From: Nostoc linckia NIES-25
Lineage (GTDB): Bacteria; Cyanobacteriota; Cyanobacteriia; Cyanobacteriales; Nostocaceae
Direction: 5' to 3'
DNA: 64,000 bases
NCBI RefSeq assembly: GCF_002368035.1
Contig: NZ_AP018222.1
Span: forward strand, 4,333,534 to 4,397,533
The notes below the pieces were generated by a model. The model was not told the DNA's origin. It did not search any database and saw nothing but the letters and a program-made list of their open reading frames with translations. Positions 8,892 through 18,546 of this stretch are shown piece by piece (positions within the stretch are counted from its first letter, which is position 1; each line of letters begins with the position of its first letter). Position numbers and translations under genes: made by a program.

Positions 8892-9071
8892 CGAGTGGGG
8901 AAGCTCTTGAGGCAGGGGAAGCAGGGGAAGCAGGGGGAGCAGGGGAAAAGGTTAAAGGTTAAAGGGAAAAGGAATAAATTTAATCTTTCCCCTTTTCCCC
9001 GCTTGGTGAGCTTGTCGAACCATACCCCTTTCCCAATCAATGCCCAATGCCCCATACCCTATGCCCCATAC
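8892..9071. repeat. Dispersed CAGGGGAAG / GGGAAAAGG repeat block
   Basis: The block starts with (CAGGGGAAG)n-like units and continues into the purine arm, AT core and pyrimidine arm hairpin. The segment at about 8996-9031 (core TTGGTGAGCTTGTCGAACC) recurs in reverse complement at about 52966-53001 with one mismatch over some 36 bases. CCCAATGCCCCATACCC units close the block. Confidence 0.7.
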
Positions 9072-10028
9072 CTAATGACTAATTTCTAACAAAACCTTTA
9101 AAACTCCACGACTTTGGGCTTGTTCAAAAGCCGCCAACCCTTGAATTAGGGGGTAGCTGGCATGAATTAGGGGTTGTACGTCCACTTGTTTTGTGGCTAG
9201 CAAGTGGAGTGCTGGGGGAAAGGGGCCGCAACGAGAGCCAATGAGGGTGATTTCATCCACCACTAAAGAAGAAGCATCCAGACTGAGGTTGCCAGCATAG
9301 GTACTTTTAAGGACTAATGTACCACGAGAACGTAGGGCACGACGGGCGATCGCAAATCCTTCTGGATTGCCAGTACATTCTACTGAGATATCAAAATATC
9401 CATCTGTGACAGCATTAGCAAGACTTGTTTTAATCCCCCGTACCTCTAGGTTGGCAAGTTTGTCTTGATGACGCCCTACAACCAAAAGCTCACAGCCAGT
9501 TAGAGCTAGTGTCTGGGCTACCAACTGCCCTAGTTTGCCGTCTCCCACCACCAGTACGCGATTGTCAGGATGTAATGGTACTTGCTGTTGAATTTCCAGA
9601 GCTGCTGCTAAAGGTTCAGTAAACGTTGCTACTTCTGTTGGCACGTTATTAGGTACTAAATGTAGGTTCTCTACTGGCAAACACAGATAATCTGCAAAGG
9701 CTCCGTGACGGTTGACAATACCTAAAACAGTTCGGTTTTCGCAGTGAGTCGGTTGTCCGCTGCGACAAAAACGACAATGGCCGCAGACAGCGTTAATTTC
9801 TCCAACTACACGTTGGTTAACTAAGTTTTCTGGGCCTTGTTCGACAATGCCGACAAATTCATGACCTAGAATACCAGTATAAGGATAGTAGCCTCTAAGT
9901 AATTCCAGGTCAGTATTACAAATACCCGCACGCAAGACGCGTACCAGAGCTTCTCCCGACGCCGGTTCAGGAATGGGGATATCTGTGCGTAGTTGTAATT
10001 GGTTGTTTTCGAGCCAGAGTCCTTTCAT
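9072..10028 (-). CDS. Zinc-dependent medium-chain dehydrogenase (alcohol/polyol dehydrogenase type)
   Basis: About 318 aa from the preferred start MKGLWLENNQ at 10028. An upstream in-frame ATG at 10082 would add 18 residues of unlikely sequence. Catalytic zinc ligands are C37 and the H56-E57 pair. The structural zinc loop is C82-x2-C85-x2-C88-x7-C96. The Rossmann motif is VLVVGDGKLGQLVAQ. The protein is shorter than threonine or sorbitol dehydrogenases and matches the MDR zinc branch. The substrate cannot be named from sequence; an alcohol, polyol or sugar derivative is likely. It stands alone on the minus strand between repeat-rich gaps. Confidence 0.82.
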   Translation of the reverse strand: MKGLWLENNQLQLRTDIPIPEPASGEALVRVLRAGICNTDLELLRGYYPYTGILGHEFVGIVEQGPENLVNQRVVGEINAVCGHCRFCRSGQPTHCENRTVLGIVNRHGAFADYLCLPVENLHLVPNNVPTEVATFTEPLAAALEIQQQVPLHPDNRVLVVGDGKLGQLVAQTLALTGCELLVVGRHQDKLANLEVRGIKTSLANAVTDGYFDISVECTGNPEGFAIARRALRSRGTLVLKSTYAGNLSLDASSLVVDEITLIGSRCGPFPPALHLLATKQVDVQPLIHASYPLIQGLAAFEQAQSRGVLKVLLEISH

Positions 10029-10215
10029 TACTGTTTCAGGGGTAATAAAAAAGTAAGCTGTCGCGCCTCTAATGCAGTACATTTTTATTGCTTTTACTTT
10101 TGACAGTTGAGGCTTGAGAGTTAACCGTCAGCAGTCAATAACATATATGGGATATATGGGTAATTGTGCAATTTTAAAACGTAATAGCTTAGTACGCGCC
10201 GAATTAATCGGTATA

Positions 10216-10531
10216 TATAGGAGTCCGATTTGATTGCGTGGAAAATCTAAGTATATGTAGTAGCGTGACAAGACTAAAATGTTGCAATAGATTAGCAGTA
10301 AAAACATCGAATTGATAAAGTTCAAAGCCCATTCCCTAATGCACTATTTTAGTCTTGTCACGCCAGTAGCGGCGTGGCAAGCTTAAAATAGTGCATTAGC
10401 AAACTCTTGTGGGGTGGGCATCCTGCCCGCCCGGACGGGTGAGGACACCCATCCCACAATAAAATTTATTGCAACATTTTAACCTTGCCACGCCACTACA
10501 TGTATTTCAAAAATCAAATATTAATCCTATA
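10216..10531. mobile_element. MITE-like element with nested hairpin repeats (copy A)
   Basis: The left end starts TATAGGAGTCCGATTTGATT. The right end, read in reverse, starts TATAGGATTAATATTTGATT and continues TTTTGAAATACATGTAG. The same two ends bound the copies at 39407-39556 and 59962-60157, in the opposite orientation. Inside are two further inverted repeats. Outer arms of about 31 bases at 10258-10288 and 10468-10498 share AAAATGTTGCAAT. A 64-base hairpin lies at 10336-10399. A GC-rich hairpin at 10405-10459 is related to that at 8285-8346. No protein is encoded, so movement would depend on a transposase elsewhere. Confidence 0.7.
10336..10399. repeat. 64-base inverted repeat nested in MITE copy A
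   Basis: Arms of about 29 bases begin CTAATGCACTATTTTA and end CACGCC before a short AGTAGC-like centre. Their complement returns as GGCGTGGCAAG...AAAATAGTGCATTAG, with three or four mismatches. The CTTGTCACGCC part also matches the outer arm at 10258-10276, so all four arms belong to one repeat family. Confidence 0.75.
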
Positions 10532-10763
10532 GTATAACAATCAACAAATTCTCTCGAATGAAATATAAAGCTATAAGTAGCAGAATAAGCTTTTGGTTTT
10601 TAATACCGATTTGAAAAATGATTGCAATAATGGATAGCTAGTTTTAAACTCGCAAAAGCTAGTTTATTAGTCTTTCTTCCCCCACTCCTTACTTCATATT
10701 CGCCACTCTCTTTAATTTGCGAAAACAAAGATAATCCACCATCCAAAGTCGTATAATGTTCTA
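10532..10763. other. Gene-free AT-rich stretch
   Basis: Nothing recognisable beyond AT-rich sequence between the MITE and the stop of the 180-aa minus-strand gene. Confidence 0.5.
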
Positions 10764-11306
10764 TCAACTCACTTCAATTTTATTTAACCAAGTGACCAAA
10801 TCGTTTGAGTCAAGTGCTATTTCGCTTCCTAAGGTTTTTATATAGAGAAGTCCGTCGCTAATAATTAAATCTCTAATTGGATACCATGAATCTCGCGTCC
10901 TAATCAAAAGTTGCAAGGGAATACCTGGCCTTGAGGCATATTTGCGATACTTCCACCAAGCTCGCCATAAAAGTACAGATTTAGTACACTGCATCTGATA
11001 GCCTTTGGGAATTTCACAGTATTCATACTGATAGAAACCTCGACTATCAATTTCTCCTTTGAGGATATAACTATATTCTGCTAATGCCTGATTTATTAAT
11101 TCCCAATGGGATGAGTTTGGAGAAATTGAGAATTGACATACTGTGTTAGATATTTGTGCGATCGCAATCACACCTTCAGATTTTGCACTTAGCTGGTTAG
11201 CCTTATAAACTGTTTGCGCCGTAAAAGAAGGGTTTGACAATAAAATGTCTTTTTTGTGGATAGAGTTTTGGATAAACTCTCGAATCAAATCTAGATTAGA
11301 CAACAT
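10764..11306 (-). CDS. Hypothetical protein, 180 aa
   Basis: I do not recognise this protein. It has no signal peptide or membrane segment. The sequence alternates short helical and strand-like segments, with a Trp/Lys/Arg-rich centre (LLWRAWWKYRKYA, about 113-125) and a C-terminal strand-rich part (SWYPIRDLIISDG...IALDSNDLVTWLNK). A HIP1 octamer lies within the gene, as in native neighbours. It starts MLSNLDLIREFI and is isolated, with about 290 bases before the next minus-strand gene. The clean reading frame and plausible amino-acid composition support real coding. Confidence 0.6.
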   Translation of the reverse strand: MLSNLDLIREFIQNSIHKKDILLSNPSFTAQTVYKANQLSAKSEGVIAIAQISNTVCQFSISPNSSHWELINQALAEYSYILKGEIDSRGFYQYEYCEIPKGYQMQCTKSVLLWRAWWKYRKYASRPGIPLQLLIRTRDSWYPIRDLIISDGLLYIKTLGSEIALDSNDLVTWLNKIEVS

Positions 11307-11547
11307 AAATTTTTATATATCACTGTAGTCACATGGGTTAAGACGGCGTTGATTGCAAAGGAGCAATGAAGCAACTGGCTGTATACTCAGCACTTTGCTA
11401 TAGTCAGTGACCCAGTGTAAGGCAAGCCCCAACTCAGTGCAAATTAGCATTTATACTGGTACTGTCACTTGCCAAATAATGGACGGGAGTTTTAATTATA
11501 CTTAAACCGTTCTTTGATAAAGGTTTAATTTAGTTTTGTATAGTATG

Positions 11548-11588
11548 CTGCCTAAAAAAATTTTTGACAAAATAATTTTTTTAGGCAG
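11548..11588. terminator. Perfect 15-bp stem hairpin with A/T tracts (possibly bidirectional)
   Basis: The left arm CTGCCTAAAAAAATT (11548-11562) is perfectly complementary to the right arm AATTTTTTTAGGCAG (11574-11588), with an 11-base loop. It begins 12 bases beyond the stop of the inositol-monophosphatase-family gene, so it probably ends that transcript. The A and T runs lie inside the stem rather than after it, so termination efficiency is uncertain. Confidence 0.55.
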
Positions 11589-11599
11589 GAGTTAATGCC

Positions 11600-12406
11600 T
11601 TAAAGTTTTACCCCTTGCACAAAAGGTTCAAACACGGGAACCAATTCAGGGCGACTAACCACGAGGGTGGGAAAAGAGCGATCGCTATAATCTTCTCCCG
11701 CTGATAAAGGAAACGGTTCAGAATTCAGCGATGACCAAACGCCGCCAGCAGCCTGGACAATTACCCAAGCCCCCGCTAAGTCCCAAACTTTTGGTGTCGC
11801 CTCTATTCCGCCCAGAGTTGCCCCAGTAGCAACTGTCAAAAAATTATAACTAGCCACGCCCAACATCCGAATTTTGCAGGGAAAGCCGTTGCGGATAATT
11901 GCGGTACTGCGAGAACAGAGGTTAAAAAAGTGATTGTTGCTGGGGCTATCGTTACTGGTGTGGATGGGGTGATGGTTGAGAAATGCTCCAGTTGGTGTGG
12001 TTATCCCAGATGAACCCGGCCAAAAACCATGAAAAGCTTGGTTCAGGGGCGGTACGTAAACATAACCAAAAATTGGAGTGTCTTGATACAGTAAACCTAG
12101 AGAAATTGACCAGATGGGAATGCCCCGTGTAAAGTTAGTTGTACCATCGAGGGGGTCAATTACCCAGCACCACTCGGTACCGGGAAAAGAGCGTTCGCTT
12201 TCTTCGGTCAAAATACCATAACCTGAAAAATTAGAAGCGATCGCATCCCGAATTTCCCGATCTGCCCATTTATCTGCTTGCGTTACCAAAGTACCATCAG
12301 CTTTTTGCGAAGCCTGTACTTGCCCAAAATCTTGCATTAGCTGTTTGCCCACTCTGGTAGTGGTAGTTTGGGCAAAATCAAGAATTGTTGTCCAAAAATC
12401 ATGCAT
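11600..12406 (-). CDS. Inositol monophosphatase family protein
   Basis: This 268-aa Mg-dependent phosphatase of the IMPase/FIG superfamily has all the metal ligands. E68/E69 lie in LTEESER, and D84 and D87 lie in the signature WVIDPLDGTTNF (81-92). The second signature WDLAGAWVIVQAAGG contains the final aspartate. Members dephosphorylate inositol phosphates, histidinol phosphate or related sugar phosphates; the sequence alone does not separate these. Length is standard. The next gene upstream is the BCD-type transporter, on the same strand with a gap of about 70 bases, so a shared transcript is possible. Confidence 0.88.
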   Translation of the reverse strand: MHDFWTTILDFAQTTTTRVGKQLMQDFGQVQASQKADGTLVTQADKWADREIRDAIASNFSGYGILTEESERSFPGTEWCWVIDPLDGTTNFTRGIPIWSISLGLLYQDTPIFGYVYVPPLNQAFHGFWPGSSGITTPTGAFLNHHPIHTSNDSPSNNHFFNLCSRSTAIIRNGFPCKIRMLGVASYNFLTVATGATLGGIEATPKVWDLAGAWVIVQAAGGVWSSLNSEPFPLSAGEDYSDRSFPTLVVSRPELVPVFEPFVQGVKL

Positions 12407-12476
12407 TGGTTAATTCTCGCGCAAAGACTCCCCTGAGCCAAGATTAGGTAGATTGGGGTTGGGTTAAGTTTCTAGT

Positions 12477-13901
12477 TTAATCCAAATCGCTTTCTAAAAC
12501 AGATGCGATCGCTTGTTTGGTATTTGTTTGAAATTCTGCCACATTGACTCGGTTGAGAAACCAAATTGACAGCACCATTCCCAAGGCTTCGAGGGCAAAT
12601 ACTAACCCATAAGCTAAAAGTAAGTTTGGTAGGAATTTACGCCCCAAATCCAACAATGTACCGCCTATAACCACCGCTAATCCCCTAGATATGGACTGTG
12701 CTAGTCCCCACGCCCCAATAAATGTACCTGCGGCTTCGGCTGCTGTGAGATCCAACATCAAGCTAATTGCTGCTGTAGTTAAGAAACCTGCGGCCAGACC
12801 AAACAAGACTAAAGCTAATTTCAGGAAGGCTGGATTAGCAGAAAATCCTGATATGGCTAGCAATCCGGCGGCGAATGCTACTAAAATACAACCCAGGCGT
12901 GCAGTTCTGCGCTTACCCAAACGTGGCACCACCAAAAAGCCCGTAACGACGTAGGCAATTAGTATACCTGTTCCGTAAAAAGCATTCAGTTTGGTACTTT
13001 CAGCTATAGGCATTTTAAAGATCTGACCGGCGTAAGGTTCCAAAATTGGGTCTTGCATGAACAGGCAGATGGTCATCACGAATAAAAACGTGAAAAATAA
13101 ACCTGTTTGGGGGCTAGCCGTCAAGATTTTCCAAGCATTGCCCAGAGTAATGCTGTCTTCTCGGTCTGCCACTCTGGAACGGCTTAAGTATTGGGAATAT
13201 TTTTTTTCCACACCCAATGTTCCAACGATCGCTAACCCAAATACAATTGCAGGGATGATAGTAAATAGTCTGTTAACGGATGCCTGTAAAGTTGTTGTTG
13301 TTGCATCTGGTGTTAGCAACTTGGAACTGATAATCGCCCCGACAATAATCCCCACCATCAGCATCGACCAAACTACACCGACTACTTTGGAACGATTATC
13401 TTCTTCAGATATATCCACCAACAAAGCCGCAAACGCAGTACCGCTAGCACAAATTCCTAAACCGTAGATAGCAAAAACCAAGGCTAATAGTGCTGTCCAG
13501 CCGATTGTTTGGGTTGTCCATACCCAGCCACCCTGAGTGCTTCTGGCAACATTGAGTTGCCAGATTAGTTGTACAGCTAAAAATGCAGCGATCGTAAATA
13601 TTGCCGCCCCCACCCAAACATAAGCCGTGCGGTGGGAACCCCATAACGGTTTGGCATCTGAAATTTGCCCAAACCAGATACGGGAAGGCGCAACAAATAA
13701 AGGTAGTGCTAGAACTAATGATACTAGCGTCGCCGGAATTGCTATTTCTTGAATCATGACTCTGTTGAGTACCCCCAGAGTCAAGATTGACATCATGCTC
13801 AACCCCATTTGAAATAAACCCAGCCGGAACATGGTCAGTAGATTGACCCTCGGCACAGCTAGGGATTTTGTTTGGGGATCAAATACTTCACCGCTTGCCA
13901 T
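12477..13901 (-). CDS. BCD-family major facilitator (PucC/LhaA-like)
   Basis: This 474-aa membrane protein has about twelve hydrophobic segments. The family's N-terminal pattern is present: NLLTMFRLGLFQMGLSMMS, then PSRIWFGQISDAKPLWGSHRTAYVW between helices 2 and 3. PucC/LhaA relatives in purple bacteria help assemble light-harvesting complexes. Cyanobacterial members are thought to handle chlorophyll or chlorophyll-protein assembly, but their cargo is not settled. It lies on the minus strand, divergent from the large helicase-like gene across about 308 bases and upstream of the inositol-monophosphatase-family gene. Confidence 0.85.
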   Translation of the reverse strand: MASGEVFDPQTKSLAVPRVNLLTMFRLGLFQMGLSMMSILTLGVLNRVMIQEIAIPATLVSLVLALPLFVAPSRIWFGQISDAKPLWGSHRTAYVWVGAAIFTIAAFLAVQLIWQLNVARSTQGGWVWTTQTIGWTALLALVFAIYGLGICASGTAFAALLVDISEEDNRSKVVGVVWSMLMVGIIVGAIISSKLLTPDATTTTLQASVNRLFTIIPAIVFGLAIVGTLGVEKKYSQYLSRSRVADREDSITLGNAWKILTASPQTGLFFTFLFVMTICLFMQDPILEPYAGQIFKMPIAESTKLNAFYGTGILIAYVVTGFLVVPRLGKRRTARLGCILVAFAAGLLAISGFSANPAFLKLALVLFGLAAGFLTTAAISLMLDLTAAEAAGTFIGAWGLAQSISRGLAVVIGGTLLDLGRKFLPNLLLAYGLVFALEALGMVLSIWFLNRVNVAEFQTNTKQAIASVLESDLD

Positions 13902-14209
13902 AGCTACTTTTTTGGATGGTTTATAGGATATAGTCTCTCTTTAAATAACAATAAACTGTTCGATATTCCAAAAAACCGGTAATTTCGAGGCATCAATTTT
14001 TGGGTTTGGCGGGAGACACCGCAGCATAAGGTACATAAAACTTTTTGGTAATTCAGGGTTTGTTGTGCAACCATAACTAGATTAAACGCGGTTGGGCATT
14101 AATAGAGGCCTACCTTTTACCGTTAATACTGATGTTTTAGTTGGCGATCGCTATCTATATTTAACATTCACGTCCAACTTTTTTCAATTTTAATGAGGTT
14201 ATCAGGGAT
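13902..14209. other. Divergent intergenic region
   Basis: About 308 bases separate two divergent genes. One HIP1 octamer lies at 14144-14151, about 60 bases before the helicase-like start, and is the last HIP1 before the 4.2-kb HIP1-free gene. No tandem repeats or clear promoter boxes are visible. The helicase-like ATG is preceded by GAGG and AGGG purine stretches. Confidence 0.5.
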
Positions 14210-17200
14210 ATGGAAGAAATATTAAACCAATACTGTAAACAAGATAATCCTGGGCTGCTTCTCCTAAGTATGCCAACTGGTTTTGGTAAAACATATAATG
14301 TTCTAAACTTTATATATTTTAATTACAAGGAATTTGCCAAGCAAAAGAGAAAAATTCTGTTTATTACTAACCTTAAGAAAAACCTACCTATTGACGAACT
14401 TAAAAAACGTTTTATTGCCAATAGAAATGAGGAAGATTTTGAAAAATATGTTCTTTTTATTGATTCTAATTTCGAGCCTGTTATCAAAAACTTACTAAAC
14501 CTCGATCAACAAATTCCTGATAAATTTAAAAATAAAATATATTTACAACTAAAAAAATATATAGAAATGCTCCAACATGAGCAATTACCTAGCGATTTTA
14601 AGGAAAACATTAAAACAGATATTCGTAAAAATATTGAGCCAGCATTCCGAGACATTATTAAAAAAACATTGTCAGAAAATTTTAAAACGAAAAAAGCCCG
14701 TCTGTCAGCTATAAAAAATAATCAAGATTACCAGTGGATTGGAAAACTTTATCCCGCAGTATTTACAGATGATAAAACTATTTTATTTCTTAGTATAGAT
14801 AAGTTTGTTGCTCAAAACACAACACTTATTGAACCATCATATTACTTCTCTGAGCGGTTTATTAATAAATCACTTATTTTTATTGATGAGTTTGATACTA
14901 CCAAAGAAACTGTACTCAAAAATATCATTCAATCTGGGTTAAGAAATCGAGTGGATCTTATTGATTTATTCTTAAATATTCATAATCATCTGATGCAAAG
15001 CGAATGCCCTGAAGTACTTTTACAAGAATCAAAATGGCGAAAGCAGCAATCTTCAGCTAAAAACTGGCTATCTCTACGAGAACAGATTGAATCATTACGA
15101 GAGAAAGCTAATTATATATTTAAAAAATATCAATTACAGCATATCTGTAAATCTCACGATAATTTTTCAACCAAGGAAAGAAACTTTCTTTTTTATGATT
15201 ATAAATTCCATAATGTGCTGGATCGTAATCAACGTGTAGAGATTATTGGAGATATAAATAGCCGTACAAATTGGATTAATGCTTTTAATATTAAAGATAA
15301 AAAAACGGGCATTGACATACAGGAACTATTAAGTACAATTACTGGCTATTTATCATATTTTCAGACAGGAATTAAATATTTAGCCAATAACTATCGCCAC
15401 TTAAAAGAGGAAGATAAAGGCGGACAGGAAACTTTTCCTTTTAAATTAGCTATTCAGACAGTTCTTAATAATTTTCACCTTAAAGATGTCGAATTTTTAA
15501 CCCGTAAAATTCTTGAAGATGATTTGCCGTATGGCTTGCAACCCTATCAAGGAACAATCCAAAATCAGACTTTTTATGATAGGGGGTTTCGTTACTATGA
15601 TATCGTCGATAGTGATGAACATGATACATTATCAAAAATATATATGTTCAACTTCAGCCGTACACCCGAATCGTTTTTGGCTGGAGTTTGCTCAAAAGCT
15701 TTGGTAGTCGGTATTTCCGCTACTGCTGGGCTTTATACAAACATTGGTAATTATGATCTTAAGTATCTGAAATCTCGTTTAGGAGATTCATTTATACGTA
15801 TTAAAGATGATGCTCTTGTTAAACTTAAAAACGCATATAACGAAGCAACTCAAGGATATAATAAAGTCTCTATAAAAACTAAATTTATTGGGACAGATAT
15901 ACAAAAAGAAGCAATCAAACAGCTTGAAGACCTTTTCAATGATCGAGAAATAGCTCAGGATTTATGGAATACTCTTCGCCATACAATTACTAACGATGAT
16001 GAGGAGAGTATTGAATTTTCATTTTGCCGTTATGTAAGAGCTTTAACAGCATGGAAATATTTTTTGGATAATCCTGATTGTCATGCGTTCCTTTGTCTTT
16101 TTAGTAAATTACCAAAGCCTTCCGACCCAAAGTTCGATCTGCACATATTGCATAAATATGCGGGCTTTTTATTGGATAGCCATCAAAATACTATTGAAGA
16201 TTCTGTGGCTGATACATTCTTTGTGCTTAGTTCAAATAACTTTGAAGTAAATAAAGAAAAACTGCTCAATGAGCTAAAAGATAATAAACGCCGGTTTATT
16301 ATTTCTGCATACCAAACGATTGGTGTTGGACAAAATTTACAATTTCCGGTTCCTTCTGGTCTAGAGCCAATACATATTAATAGCTTACCCAAGCATTCAA
16401 ACATGGATATTAACGGGATATATTTAGATAACCCAAGAAATATTCTTGTTAATATATTTGGGAATAATATAAATGATGATGAATTTATAAAATATATTTT
16501 TCAATTGGAATTTATTCGGGAGAATGGAGATTTTTCACTAAACCAGTTTAAGAGCAAACTAGATGAAGCTTTTCATAGATATATAGGAAGATATAAGCCT
16601 AGACGAAAGGCTGAGGACTTCACCAACCCATACAACACAAATTCTTATTCACGTTACTTAAATAAAATTATTATTCAGGCACTAGGCCGAATATGTCGTA
16701 CTAATATGAAGGCTCCAAAAATTCATATTCTTGCTGACGCTTCTATCCGAAAACATTTAATCGGGTTTTCTCTACCAGAAGATGTAATTCCTATTCGTGA
16801 ATATACTGCTCTCCTTGAATCAGCAGGCGAATCGACTAATCAATCTGAAGATTTAATAGAAGCACAAAACTGTGCATCCCATAAAAGCAATCAAACTGCT
16901 GTTTACATACGTCGCCAACTGAGTACGCCGTGGACAAAACAGAGTGTTAAAAAGTGGCAAGAACTAAGAGAACAAGTTCTTTATCAACCAAGTATTGTAA
17001 AAGAGTCAGAATGCAATATTAACTGGAATAATATTTACCTGCATTTGCCAAAACCTGCCGATTCATATTATTTCTCGCATGAAAATGACTATGATGATAT
17101 CGAAGTTTTCTTTTCTGATGACTACGGTAAAAGAGAAGTTAAAGAAGTGAGCGAACAAACTGCCCGTCTTAAAGAGTTGATGAAAATAGATGGTCAGGCA

Positions 17201-18451
17201 ATAAATATAGTTGATAGAGTGAATGATGAAGATTCTACTAATTTAGTAATTACACTAAAAGAATTTCTTCTTCCTTATATCACTAATGAAAAACTAATTA
17301 CCGTTGGTAAACGGGATAAAGAAAGCACTCTAAATTTTAGAATTATACATGATGCCGAATTTTATGAAAAAAGCGGGCAAAAGGACGAATACCTCCCTTC
17401 CACAGATAAATTTCAGCGGCAACATCTGACAATTGAATCAACTAAAAATGTCTCTAAGCCTATTGTTAAAACAATTATAAAGGAACAGCTTATTAAGCGT
17501 GATATTAGCTCTCGAACATTGAACTTGTTTGATTGGGCTAAACTTCAACTCAAAGGAATTTGGACTTTTGCTGCTTGGGATGAAGATACAGACCACGTAA
17601 TTTTTATGGAAATTCAATCAAATGGTAATTTTGAATTTTACGAAATAGATGGTCAAGATGTATTATTTAACTGGCAAAAGTTTGAGAAATATAGAAAATT
17701 TATGACAGAGGATAGCTCAGGCGATAAAATCGAGACATTAGAAGGTCTTGTTATTTCTGATGCTGGTGATATAAATCAGATATTTATAACTGATGAAATC
17801 AGTATTCCTGACCTTTCTAAAATTGAAGCTATTCTCAAGGAAGTCGAAACTGAACTTCCCGAAGACAAGCAAAGTGGAGATGAGCTAGCTAATATAGTTG
17901 AAGAATTTTTACAAGAAGTATCTGAGCTGGATGTTGAAAAATTTAAATCATTCTCATCGGAACTTATAAAAATTAGTAACCAACCTATATCAAAACGAGA
18001 TTTTAAGCATTTAATCGCACAGTATTTGGGGACAACAAAGAAGGTAGGAGATAAAAATATTGATGTTAGTAGTACAAGTGAGGCTATTCGTTTTAGAGAT
18101 TACCTTCTCGACAAACATGAAATTCGACTGAAGTTCCCCCAGGATAACCAGAGCAAAGAAGATTTATTCGACGCTTCTCTCAACATAAAATATTTTGGTG
18201 AAACTGAAAAAGAAGCTTATTACCTTGTTGGAGATCGAAGAGATAATGTCCAATTCCATTTTAAAGATGCTTGCCATCTACGTAAAATAGTTGCTGTGAA
18301 TGACCCAAATGCAGTGAATGGCTCAAAACTGATATTCAGACAACTGCTTGAAACTATGGATGTTGATTTTGTTCGTACAGGGCAAAGTACCGTAATTCCT
18401 TTCCCTTTTAAGTATATTAGGGAGTATAAGAAATTTGGTGATATTAAATGA
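14210..18451 (+). CDS. Very large SF2 helicase-like protein, probably horizontally acquired
   Basis: This 1413-aa protein is not one I can assign to a named family. Helicase-like motifs appear in order: Walker A MPTGFGKT (21-28), ILFITN (about 49-54), motif II as IDEFD (about 225-229), SATAG (about 502-506), GVGQNLQ (about 705-711) and motif VI QALGRICR (about 823-830). Spacing between motifs I and II is unusually long, about 200 residues, implying a big insertion. The last 500 residues have no motif I recognise. The DNA is AT-rich and contains no HIP1 octamer over 4.2 kb, unlike both neighbours. There is no partner gene: the BCD transporter diverges upstream and an aldo/keto reductase follows. 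A solitary defence protein is possible but is inference. Confidence 0.8.
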   Translation: MEEILNQYCKQDNPGLLLLSMPTGFGKTYNVLNFIYFNYKEFAKQKRKILFITNLKKNLPIDELKKRFIANRNEEDFEKYVLFIDSNFEPVIKNLLNLDQQIPDKFKNKIYLQLKKYIEMLQHEQLPSDFKENIKTDIRKNIEPAFRDIIKKTLSENFKTKKARLSAIKNNQDYQWIGKLYPAVFTDDKTILFLSIDKFVAQNTTLIEPSYYFSERFINKSLIFIDEFDTTKETVLKNIIQSGLRNRVDLIDLFLNIHNHLMQSECPEVLLQESKWRKQQSSAKNWLSLREQIESLREKANYIFKKYQLQHICKSHDNFSTKERNFLFYDYKFHNVLDRNQRVEIIGDINSRTNWINAFNIKDKKTGIDIQELLSTITGYLSYFQTGIKYLANNYRHLKEEDKGGQETFPFKLAIQTVLNNFHLKDVEFLTRKILEDDLPYGLQPYQGTIQNQTFYDRGFRYYDIVDSDEHDTLSKIYMFNFSRTPESFLAGVCSKALVVGISATAGLYTNIGNYDLKYLKSRLGDSFIRIKDDALVKLKNAYNEATQGYNKVSIKTKFIGTDIQKEAIKQLEDLFNDREIAQDLWNTLRHTITNDDEESIEFSFCRYVRALTAWKYFLDNPDCHAFLCLFSKLPKPSDPKFDLHILHKYAGFLLDSHQNTIEDSVADTFFVLSSNNFEVNKEKLLNELKDNKRRFIISAYQTIGVGQNLQFPVPSGLEPIHINSLPKHSNMDINGIYLDNPRNILVNIFGNNINDDEFIKYIFQLEFIRENGDFSLNQFKSKLDEAFHRYIGRYKPRRKAEDFTNPYNTNSYSRYLNKIIIQALGRICRTNMKAPKIHILADASIRKHLIGFSLPEDVIPIREYTALLESAGESTNQSEDLIEAQNCASHKSNQTAVYIRRQLSTPWTKQSVKKWQELREQVLYQPSIVKESECNINWNNIYLHLPKPADSYYFSHENDYDDIEVFFSDDYGKREVKEVSEQTARLKELMKIDGQAINIVDRVNDEDSTNLVITLKEFLLPYITNEKLITVGKRDKESTLNFRIIHDAEFYEKSGQKDEYLPSTDKFQRQHLTIESTKNVSKPIVKTIIKEQLIKRDISSRTLNLFDWAKLQLKGIWTFAAWDEDTDHVIFMEIQSNGNFEFYEIDGQDVLFNWQKFEKYRKFMTEDSSGDKIETLEGLVISDAGDINQIFITDEISIPDLSKIEAILKEVETELPEDKQSGDELANIVEEFLQEVSELDVEKFKSFSSELIKISNQPISKRDFKHLIAQYLGTTKKVGDKNIDVSSTSEAIRFRDYLLDKHEIRLKFPQDNQSKEDLFDASLNIKYFGETEKEAYYLVGDRRDNVQFHFKDACHLRKIVAVNDPNAVNGSKLIFRQLLETMDVDFVRTGQSTVIPFPFKYIREYKKFGDIK

Positions 18452-18546
18452 CTGTATGAGTGAGTACCAATTAAGTACAATAGCTCTTTATTTGAAACGC
18501 TACACTAAAAAAGTAAATAAATGTAAAGAAATTAAATTTTGCCAAT

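Noticed and set aside
14210..18451. Assignment of the large helicase-like protein to Cas3 or a type I or III restriction enzyme
   Set aside because: There is no HD or nuclease motif I can point to, no cas or hsd genes and no CRISPR array nearby; the motif spacing also differs.
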